A stretch of DNA of 58,029 nt. It comes from Temnopleurus reevesii (Eukaryota > Echinodermata > Echinoidea > Temnopleuroida > Temnopleuridae). Position 1 is the first letter of the stretch. Each line of letters opens with the position of its first letter. Positions 12,513 through 24,500 of this stretch are shown here, in pieces. The stretch spans positions 1 through 58,029 of the forward strand of contig BQKZ01002248.1 of NCBI GenBank assembly GCA_036244855.1, in the 5' to 3' direction. The position numbers and the translations under genes are program-made. The notes under the pieces were generated by a model that did no database searches, had not been told where the DNA came from, and saw only the letters and a list, made by a program, of their open reading frames with translations.

Positions 12513-15500
12513 GATGATGATTATGATGAGGGTGATGATTATAATGGTGATGCCTATGATGGTTATGATAATGATGAGGGTGATGATAAGAATGATAATT
12601 TTGATAATGATAATGATGGTGGTAGTAATCAGACCTCCAAACCATTATGAATTTGGAGGGATAAATACGATTTTTCATCATTCTGAAGTCATGTTTTCAT
12701 TGCATATTATGATTTTCATGATAATTGTACTACACCTTCCTATGGGAATCATTATTTTTCCCTCTTTTTCTTATAGCAAAATCATCCCTCTTTTTTAGTC
12801 TATAAGGTTAGGAGGTCTGGTACAGTACAATGTACAAACACTAATCTGTCATGGAACTTAATTATTCTAAAGCTCAAATGTCACAATTTGCCTACGGGAG
12901 GCCATATTTAGGCAAAACCCATTTTACTAGTGGTATATTGATGGTGATTATAATGATGGTGGTATACATTCTGAGAGGTAAAGCTTAACATATAAAGCTT
13001 GACATATATGTCCTCTTCTTTGTATTCAAAGGGAAACCTACCCTTGGAATTATCATGCTCTCATTGAATGAAGAAAAATCAGGGCCCGAATTCTGAAAAC
13101 TGTGTTATCTCCTGTGTTAGCTAACATATGTTAATTGTCATAACAATCAAAATTACAACGCGCCATTCGTTAATATTTGCGCACTGTTGACTGAGCTTGC
13201 GCGAAAGTGGGTGGGACTTCTGCGCACCCACCAATGAGAGCGTGCAATTAGGCGTTGTTATGGCAGTTAACACAGTTTTTCTTAACAAATAAGATAACAC
13301 AGTTTTCATAATACGGGCCCAGATGAACAAACTCTGAAAATTTGAGGAAATTCAGATAACCCGCTCAAAAGTTGTGAATTTTCAAAGTCACAGAGATATG
13401 ACGATCCCTACCGCTGATGGGGATCTGTGCGATTGGTAAAAAATTCAACAGAATCTTTGATGTTATGTCGGACAACTCCTCATTCACTCTGTATACAAAA
13501 CTTTTCTCCTTTTTTCAGAAAAGTCAACAAAATATAAATTTTCGGTCGGGTATAGCACGTCTGTATTGATTCTGTATGTATTTTGAGAAGATTCATGTTG
13601 CAACCTTACTTTAAATTTTACATTCATCCATTTTTAAATATTCTATGTACAAAGTGAATGAGGAGTTGTCTGACATAACGTCACAGATTCCATCGCTGTT
13701 ATCGGTTGCACAGATCCCCATGAGCGGCAGTGATTGTCAAATCTCTGTGAATTTAAAAATTCATAACTATTGAACGGGTTGCCCGATTTTTCTCAAATTT
13801 TCTGAGTTTGTTCATTTGTTTTTTCCTCATTCAAGGAGAGCTTGATGATTCCAGGGATTGGTTCCCCTTTAAAACTCTTTGTGTGATGATTTGACGTTCA
13901 GCAAATGTCATTGACAATATTGTTTCATTTCTTGATACCTTAAGTAGTTTAAATAAGTAGTTATTCTGGAGGTGTTGAATAAAAGTAAAAGTGAGTTTTT
14001 AATTTCTATAGTGGAATAAGAAGTAGTAAACTAATTACAATGATTATTGAATTGTGCTGCACGAAGAAATATATGTTTATGTTTACTCTATTACTTCTGT
14101 TTATGTTTAGCTAATTTTCTTTTCCATAGTTTGAAATTTGTGAATTTACATATTTACTTTTAGCTTATGTTGTAAAAAAGATTGTACTACTACTATTATT
14201 ATTTTATTATTATGCAAGTTGACTAAGTATTCAGCATGTAAAAGGATTGAATTTTTACTATTTTATGCCTGAGAGTGAGGCTAAGTCCATGTGAATGCTC
14301 TGATGCGTGGAAAGCCTTGGAGCAAACAAGCCTATTATCCTGTGACCTCCATTCTCATACCAGACCAATAGTATAACAGACCAATTGTATAATAGCTAAC
14401 CATACATTGCATGACCAAGGCAGGATTTAAGCCTTCCTGTACAAACCAAGGCTTCTATTCAGAGCACTGTACTATTGTATACGCACCATTCTTGTCAGTC
14501 ATTATGGTTCGTTGAATACAGTTTATAGCAGACATTGAATTTAGCTTTACGTATGGATTTTACCGTTGGTGATTTCCTCCGCTGGTTATATTAATTCAAC
14601 AAGTTGTTTAGATCTGTATACATACAGGAAATACATTCATTGATATGGATATACATTGATGTGAGCAACTGGTAGGATATGCTTGTATACACAAGGCAAT
14701 TGGAAATTAATACCAAGGAATATCTGCTCGTGTGAAGTGCATTTGAGATCGTATCTACGTATGCTCCAGGAATACAAGTGAGGTCTACCATGTTTGGAAG
14801 TACAGTATGGAATTAGTCAAGTATTGGAAAATACTACATTACATGTTAAAAGACAACATTCTGTAAGTGTCTCTATATGAAAATATGATCTATTGTTTTA
14901 AAAAGTATGTCCAATCAATATCCTCATGGGTCCCCGTTTTTTCCTAGTGACATTTATACAGAATGATGAAGGGATGATATAAAATACTATTGTCTAAGGG
15001 GGATGGGTCATTGAGGTTTGGGGGGTGATGGTGGAGGATGGCTGGATGGGTTAATACCTAATGACCACCAACATAATGACGATTTTTCTGAATAAATAAA
15101 TATGTACATATAACAAAAATTTGTTTTTATTGAAATACATTAGATGTTTGGAAAATTGTAGGTGCTGTATGCTCTGAAGATTTAAATGAGAACAGGGTGT
15201 TCCAAGTTTCTGAAGCTAACAACATAAAAAAATAACGGCTTGTTTTTGCATTGTAAATCCTTCAATCGATCAAGGGTAACTTTTTTTAGGTTGGGAGTCT
15301 CATGCAGCATGCATTGTGATTTGACCCTGACTTCTCTGAGGTCACATTTGTTTTTGTCACATGATTGTAGGTCACAGCCTTCATGGTTTGCACACCACAT
15401 GTGTTCTAGATACTCTTTTTTCTTCTATTTTACGGAATTGAGTTTTCTCTCATTGGAGGAAATGTATTACCCTAAATGAATTGGTATTGAGATCATATTT

Positions 15501-18500
15501 GGTGAGACAATTAGTATAGCCTGAATATGATGTAAGTTTTCAATTCATAAATTAAATATTTTAGACTAAATTTCATTGTAATTATACCCTGAGTTTGTTA
15601 TTTTTAATGCTGTATCTTTGTATGTGTGATGATATGCTTTGGGTAATACTTTCCATTATATCTTTAAAACAATATTATGAAAACCCGTCTTCTTTGATTT
15701 CATTTTTATTTTGAGTTGTACTTTGAAGGAATAAGAAAACTTTGTCATATTTTTTAATGATTAGAGGATTTTGTGTAGACAATCATTTTGATGCAAAGTT
15801 TTGATAGAGAAAGAAATATGAGCCATTCAGAATGAAGAATTGTATAAAGCTTAGTCTAAAGGCATGATATGACATGTATTATCCAGGATGTAAGTTTATT
15901 GATGCATTTGAAGTTGATACCTTTTATACTTATTAAAACACTGATAGTCATGTGATGAAAATAAACAGGAAATGCATGCTCTCATACTGATTTCCAACTT
16001 TTGGAATGTAGGTGACATGGAAGTATTATTGTGGATTATTTTTAGCGTCATGTTTTCTGCCATGAAACAATTTTAACTAATTTTTATTTGCAGGTGTATA
16101 AACTTTTTTAATTTTCTCAAACTTTGCCATGAGCTTAATTCAGGTCACTTCATATTAAGTTATAAAAGGGTACACTTAAAGAATTTTAAGTGACACTGGT
16201 TTGTGTCTCTTTTTTTTGTGGTGGGGGATATTTTTTATAAGGTCAGCGTTGGTTGAGAAAACCCATTGCTTTCCTTGAGAAGTGAAAATGACATAAACAG
16301 ATAAACATGCTTGAAAAAAGTTAGAACCACAAATATTAAGGAATTTAATTTGATATTGTTGCAAGAAGTTAGTTTTTATCTTCAAGCACTCTTTTCTAAC
16401 TTTACAGTACATGTATACCATGCATTGTACAGTACAACAAGTTTATCATTATTATTATTATTATTATCGTTTTATACTTTTTTGACAAATTTGTGTGATT
16501 TTGTTTGGTAACCATCCCAAATCCGGCATGATATAAGATGACTTTAGTTGTGAATTTTAATGAGGTATGTAACTTTATAAAGGTGTGTGTTTACACTGAC
16601 CATGCACTGTGAGTCAAAGTAATGTGTGCATAAGATAACCTTCAACAATTCCAACTATGCGGGTGCTGATTAATTTGGGATTGCCAAGTCTGGAGATTCT
16701 TGTTCGATTAGTTCTACATGTATTTCATTAAATCTGTAGATGATCAACCCATTTATGTACAAACCAAGAAGAGTACAGCAAGCTTGAATGAGACATGTTT
16801 GTAGGGGTTCTTAGCTCTCCAGAAACTATATTAACCCATTGAGGACTGAATTATTGAATCTCTTTAGGTTCCATAGATAAACCACTTGTATTAATTGCAA
16901 TGGGTAAAAGTCTAATTTTCTGAATAAAAATATGCGTGTCCATCATATGCTAAGATTAATGAAATCGCACAATTCTGAACCATCAATGAAAAGCCAAGTG
17001 ATTTCTGCTTCGATCTGTTCCCTATCTGTTCCCCACTACCTTGTCGTTACAAGAATAACCAAATTGTACCACCACTGGGAGTTCTTGGACTGAAAGATAA
17101 ACCATAGCACTAATTAAAACATTGGAATCTGTGAGACATTATTTTGAGTAATTGAGCATTATGAGCGCCCAGCTGAGGTGAAACCGGCGCTACATGTATG
17201 CAAGAGACCATCATCATCATCATCGATCTGCAGCATTTTTATCATTATTTCTGAAGTTTCCTTGCATGATGTTCTTTCTGTTGCTTCTACCTGCAACTTG
17301 GTCCAGTGCTAATGGCACTTGCTAGGTGTAAATGGGGTTATGATAACCTTCTTGGCAATGGATAGATGTGTGATTGTACATTGCATAACATTTCCTGTTC
17401 AATACGAAGGAAAAGTGACTCTCTTTCCCCCATACTCAAGACACGCTATTATTTCTTCTTTCCCTCTTTAAATCTATTTTGATGCACTTGGAAGTTACTG
17501 TCTTATGAAGCTTTGTGGTAAAAATATAGACCCTCCAGTACTCCAGTAGTACATTCAACTGGCCGTGATTTTTCATTTGTTCCTCATTACCTTTACATTT
17601 CTTTCACCAGTCACCGTTACATGTACGGATTAGATAATGATGAAATATACATGTAGCCCTGATTAATTTTTTAGTTACAGTATTATTGATATCTGTAGTG
17701 TGTGTTTCAAATTGATGCTGATATTAGTGCCCACTTTTGTCATGATTGTTCATAGAATTCTGCCTTTTGTCAGCCCCTCTGTGTTTTTTAAAAATAATTT
17801 TACTACTATACAACCGTGCAATGGTTTGTGTCCAGCGAGCACTTCTATAATTACTGCAGTGTATCTAATGATATTATGTCCTCATTGTATTTGATTGCAG
17901 GCTCTGTCACACCATGTTGAGTTTATCCGTCTGCTAATCGCCCTTCTAGAGGAGACTCTCAAGGTCCCTGTCAAAACCAGACCAGTGCGAGGTAAGATTT
18001 ATTCCTTCATTCTTTCGGAAGTAGCTCCCTTTTTAACACGGACTGAACCAATGAAATTTGCAGAGGAGCAAAAAATATGATAATAACAATGATAATGAAA
18101 CATTTTATATAGCGGTTAATTTAAGTCATACGAAAGTCCCTAGCTCTCCTAAAGGTTCTCGAGGAGAATTTCAGGGAAGCTATTAAAATTGTGTCTTCAT
18201 TTAACATCTCTCTGTACATTTAGGTTGCATCAATTGTGAGATGAGGGGAACAGTGGCCAAGGACTTGATGATTTCAAACGGTGACCCGACAGTTGCTCCG
18301 GCTACAATTGCTCCGGTTCATTTTTCTGGCTAGGAGTAGGGTTAGGGTTAGGGTTATGATAGGGATTATGATTCAGAATGATGTCAAGATTAGGATTAGG
18401 GTTAGGGTTAGGTTTGGGATTAGGTTTGACATTAGGCTTACTGTGTCAGTTTTTTGCTGGAGCAATTGTCACCGGAGCATTTGTCATGGAACCTTTCAAA

Positions 18501-21500
18501 CAACTGACAGCCCCTTGACTTATTGATTTTTTGACGTTTTTGGAATTCCTGTGTATGGAATTTGGAATTTATTCATTTGAACGTCATTGACATGTACAGC
18601 CAACATTTTGTTCTGTTTACATTTTTTTCATACACATTGTGTTATATCAAACAAATTATACAAAATAAAGAAAATATTAATGATTTAGTAACAATAATGA
18701 AACAATTGTACATGAGATTAAATAAATATTTGACAACAACCATTTGTTACAATGCACATCGAATCTATACAATTAATACATATTTATAGGTCAAATTTAA
18801 ACAATTACAAATTATCATGGTTTGTATGTGTTATATAAAGACCCCCGAACAGTATGTATTTTTATACTTCCAGTTGGACCATTCTACATATGTTTACACT
18901 TATATTTGTCTAGAGATGGTAATTGGTGTGTTTGCTACTTGTTGCAAATTATTCCAGGGACCTGTGGATTCATATTGTGAACAAAATACATTATGAGATT
19001 GGTTTTAAAGGGGATTGAAACCCCAAAAATACATTGACTTATTTCAGTAGGTGTAATATTTATCGATTTATTGGAATATTTTATTGTACACAAAAAAGCA
19101 GCATAAGGAGATAAATTTTCATTTTCTGAGCCAAGATTTCGTCTGCTAGCAATACCCTGGGGCTACCATTTTGTTTTTTGGTAGGAGAAAGTATTTTTTT
19201 ATCCCCGAGTAGAACGTCTTTGATCGAAATATAAGCTTAGAATTTGAATAAAAATATACCTTACACATGGTCATATATTTCAATATCTTAAAACTTGTCT
19301 GGATTTATTTGAAAAAAGAAAGTTTTGTTCATTAGAATTGTCTTTTATTGGCATGGACGTGACNNNNNNNNNNNNNNNNNNNNNNNNNNNNNNNNNNNNN
19401 NNNNNNNNNNNNNNNNNNNNNNNNNNNNNNNNNNNNNNNNNNNNNNNNNNNNNNNNNNNNNNNNNNNNNNNNNNNNNNNNNNNNNNNNNNNNNNNNNNNN
19501 NNNNNNNNNNNNNNNNNNNNNNNNNNNNNNNNNNNNNNNNNNNNNNNNNNNNNNNNNNNNNNNNNNNNNNNNNNNNNNNNNNNNNNNNNNNNNNNNNNNN
19601 NNNNNNNNNNNNNNNNNNNNNNNNNNNNNNNNNNNNNNNNNNNNNNTTGTTTTTAATAAGTCGTACTAAAATATTGGACACCTATCACGCATTTTTTCCA
19701 ACATAACTTCTTTTATTTGCCAAAGATTGAATTGTTTTACAGTTTAATGAACATTTTCCTTGCTACAGAAAAATAAATCAATGGACCACGTCGAAATATC
19801 TGTTCAGAACAAAATGGCAGCCCCCTTGTAATGTGATAGCAGACGAAAACATGTTCTAAAACATCGGGAAATTTACACTTTCCTGAATTTATTTTAGAGC
19901 TTGATCCAATCTGATTAGTAGTGGTATATAATACCTTTCTAATAGGTGTATATTAAAGGAGGACTCCGGACCAAGAATTTCTTGCTCTGATTCAAAGCGC
20001 AAAAATCAGACAAACAGATGAAAAAAAGTTTGAGCGAAAACGGACAACAAATAAATGTAGATATTACATGTAGCCAGGATTGTAAAGAAAGTGATCAAAC
20101 CATTCATTCTTCTGAATACCTCACCAGTCTCGTATAAATCTGTCTATAAATGTGTTTTGTATATAAATTTTGGATGAAGATGGGAGTCTTACTTGCCTGA
20201 GACTTCACTTTTGTCAGGAAGTTAAGGATACAATCATGTCCCTCTGGGAGTTTTTCATTAGACGACTTGTCACTGAGCTTGTTATTTCAATATTTTTTGT
20301 CTGCAAAAATCATAAAATTCCTGCCTACTCAGGTTCGATTTTATGTTTCATATTTCAATGAATCTTAGCTTTATTTCATATTTGATGTGTTCCCAGAACA
20401 CAGATTTGTCAAAACTCCATGTCATATGAGTGAGCAAGCCTATCAAGCTTGGCAAAGTTTACTTTACAGTGTACATCAAATTTTATTGTTTTCACCAGGA
20501 ACCTAGAAACCTCTTATAGGTGCCTCCTCCTTCTGACCTTCCAATATTCCCCCTCTATTTTGGTTGTCCTCTTATTGTTCTTCTTTGACTATTTCTGCTG
20601 TCATTGTATAGTCCTACCTCCCTCTTGACCTCATAATAACAATTCTAATAAGATTATTATCACAACAATCAATAATTACAAGTATAGAACACAATTTTAA
20701 TAAAATTACAGAAGTCTTTTTCAATAATTTTAGAGCAAGGTCAATTTTGGGTACATTTCTCTAGTACAGCACAAAAAGGAAAAAATGAGAAAAAGAATCC
20801 AACAAATCTCTAAGGCCACAGTAAAAGTGACAAAGGACTACCTGGACAAAGTAAACAACTTCCCTCAAGCATGCACAATAACTTTATGATCACAAAAGAA
20901 TGTCCCAGATGCAACTCTTGTTTATAATAATGCAATATATATAGCGCACATATCAACCCTCAATGCTGAGTGCTCAAGGCGCTTTAAAGAAATTTAAAGA
21001 ATAAGTGGGATTGAAAATCCTTTTACGTCCATCGAGCTAATAATGTATTGAATGCTTGAATGGATGTTGCTTTCTTTGTCCCAGTCCTTTGTTCCTTTTG
21101 ATCACCGTGAATAGAAGGGCACTGAGGCCAGTCAGTAGAGCATCCAGGTATGGCCTTCAATGGATTTTGATTGGTTTTTGCACTTTCAAGTATCATCATC
21201 AGCAAGGATTTTATTCTTTTTCCGGATTCAATATCTTTATATACATGTACATGTATGTATTTATGAGATAAGCTATGACTTTGAAAGTATGTTTACAGAG
21301 ATGAATCACTAATCAGTTTTGGAAGAACATTCTACCTCCTCTTTTACTAGTTGTCAATTCATGCTGTATTCTATGTCAATTTTATCTGTACAATTGAATT
21401 TGGTCACCATGCAGATTTGTATCTTTTATTTGTCTTTCTAATTCTCCTCACAGTACCATAGTCTAGAAACACCCTTGTAAATGAAAGATACATATGAAAT

Positions 21501-24500
21501 GTAATTCTGCACTTGACAATAAATATCCTGATACGTATTAGCTCAATATTAATCCTTACATCATTATTTCAAACTTCAAAGTTCGTTCGGTGATAGTTAT
21601 ATTTGTTCACATAAATGATAAGATCAGTTGGAGAGTATAGCAAGTGCTTCCTGTCATTTATGTATTCATTTGGACTGGTGAGAAGAACAATACAAGAACT
21701 AATATTGACCACATAATGTATAGATTCTACATGCTGTGGAAGAATAAGGATGGGAATTTGAAGCATTGTTTCCCTGATATAGGGAAAATGAAAATAAGGT
21801 TCAATGAATATGTGGGTCAGGATATATGAGGAATAAAAGCACAAACACACTGACCAAATGGTTAACAGGAAACACACCTTTTTTTGTAGAAATAAACTTT
21901 TCAATCTTCCTCAATAAAATACATGTACAACGTACCATATGCTACATAGATATTATGATATCATGAATAAAGCTTGATCAGTTTCAAGTTTATTCAAATG
22001 ATCGAAACCAACACACATTGTAACCTTAAATAATTACAGGGTAAAAAAATTCAACACAAAATATCATTGTAAAATTAGACTCACATATAAAAGCTTAAAG
22101 GGCACATGGGATCATTTAAATGTTATAGTTGTAATGATAAGCAGGCAAAGTTTAATTAGACATCTTTGCCTTTGCTCTCTTTTCGCACTCTTTCTCTACA
22201 TGTACATGAGAATTATTTTATTCTCGTTTCTCATGAAAGCTTGCTCCGCCCTCCCCATGTCAATGTTTGAAAGACAGATCCCTTGGTTGTACTTTGGTCT
22301 TGAGTACCTTGATAAGTTTGCTCTTCAAAAATTATGTGTGCATTTTATGCTAGCTGTATATTATGTAAATAATAATATTCCCATATTTTCTATCTCTAGG
22401 CTAGATGTACAAAGTATACTGTGCACTTTGTAATCGCTATATTTCATAACTCAATACTCTGGCCTCCATAGTGTTGCATATATTGTTGGATTTCTCTTGC
22501 GCAGGATTTGAACTACTGTTACGGTCATCCTCCAGAATCAGATAAAACATTTTCTCATGATGATAGAAAATATTCTTTTTTCAAATAGATATAAAATAAT
22601 GAAATTATTTTTTATCAGGAGGTTATCAATGTTTCGTACCAGGAGTTGAAGAGACAACCTAATCTCTATTTTGCAGCATGGTATAACAAATTTGTAATTA
22701 GAGCGATTGGACTTCCATGGATTGATTAGAAGCATGACAGGAATGTATGCATGTAGATAGGTAGCCATGTGAATCTTGAAGCGCATATACTTCTTTTTTA
22801 TCACTTTGGTTTGTTCATTTGAGGATTTATTTATAATGGAGTACCTACCAAGTGAAATCAATATTTCCAGGGATGGTGAGTCAATGTAACATTAAAATTA
22901 ACATCATTATTTAACCGGTTTGTTGGTTCAATCATTAGAGCGCTGGCCTATTAATCAGGAGGTCCAGGGTGCGATTCCCGGCTGTGTTGTACAAAGAGAC
23001 GTAACCCTGTTTTGCATTCAACAGCAAAGAGATCTATAGAGAAATTGATAAAGATAATGATGAAAATTTATCAAATATTTTCATCATTTTTATAATCCTC
23101 AGTCTGTGACATAACAGTAGACAAATCACATTCTGTGTGTTTTGTTTTCATTCTTATGAAATTTGAAAGAGAGAATAGTTCTTGATCTGCACTTAATTTC
23201 TCACATCATTCTTTTATACATGTATATACAAACCCAGAATAAACAGAAACTTGTGTAATTTGTAGAAAATGCAAGCCCCTGTGTTTCATTATGAGTGTCA
23301 ATTTTGTTTTAAATTATTTTCAATTACATACATGGTTTTATTGTGTTACTTCTGTCTGTCACTTTCTATCTGGGGGGTTGTATCATAAAAACTGCAATTC
23401 TTTTGTAAAAAAATATTTATATTGTCCCATCATCTGGTATGTGGTAGCTTTATGATTAATGATGGCTACTGGGTATTCATGACACTGAAGATCTTCATCA
23501 TTTATGAGTTAAATTGCATCTTTTGTTTCAAGCTCCTGGATCTACATCTGCCATCTTTTTCAGATATTCATATAGAGAAGCCAAAGAAAAACAAAAAAAA
23601 CATATGAATTAAAGTCTGTTACAACTATTCAATTTGAAGATTGTGTAATGCCAATTCAATTCAAATGCATGCAATGTTCATGAAGGTGCACCAGTGTTTG
23701 AAATTGAATCATTTTATCATAATACTTATTTTATTATTTGAACTCTTCTGCTTTCCTGTTTTTACCTTGAAAAGGAAATATTGACATCCTGAGCCTTCCA
23801 GGTTTATAATCTTTCTGTACCTTTGCCCCAATATAAGTTTACATATTAAACTACATTAAAAAGTTCGCAGAGGTCATACATAGGTGGCTATAGACTGTGT
23901 CCATTGCAGACATGTACAGTATTGGCCAACTGTACCAACTGCAAAGCGGCTGGAATATTTAATTTTCTAGAATATTATTCCTGCCATGGTGCTTTGTTTG
24001 ACATTTACATTTAAGTTTCATGCATTATCGAAAATGTATTCTGTATGTTTTTAGCCTTGTTGCTCTCATTTTCTGAGAGGATTTCATGTAGGTATCATCT
24101 GGCATGAATCCAAGAACGACATTTATTCTGCCATGAAATGTACCCTGGATGTACAATAAATACTTGTCATCTGAACTTCGCAATAAACGCGTGAGAAGAG
24201 AACATCATGATATGAAGCGTGTTGAATTTGTATCCTTTTATACACAGGGATTAGTGAACCTACAATGTATGGTTGGGATTGCAGTGCCCTCTCCCCTCAC
24301 TTTTTTTTCCCGTCAAGAATGTGTGGCATCCAAAATCTTATAATATTAAAATTCTAATTGAAGAAATGCTCTTATTTCTTTGACTGTGACTTTTTCAAGA
24401 ATGATGGCCAAAAGATCTAGCAATGAATTAATTTTAAGAAATAGAAAGAGACACATACAGCCACGCCCCCTCCCCTCACAGACACATATAGCCCTCCACT

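Larger units (their letters stand above)
12172..17900. other. LYST intron 3
   Basis: 5.7 kb. Holds a (GAT)n array (12438-12627), the foldback element with a nested MITE (13028-13870), an (ATT)n run (16446-16468) and a short (ATC)n near 17210. I see no exon-like homology in the rest. Confidence 0.6.

Noticed and set aside
12403..12798. Met-rich open frame and its His-rich antisense partner
   Set aside because: Products of the (GAT)n array; the same holds for 34466-34774, 51693-51896, 51742-52023 and 52742-52978.
19280..19706. Open frames across the N run
   Set aside because: Artefacts of unspecified sequence.
22913..22992. Functional tRNA gene
   Set aside because: Acceptor and anticodon stems do not pair and the B box has a mismatch.
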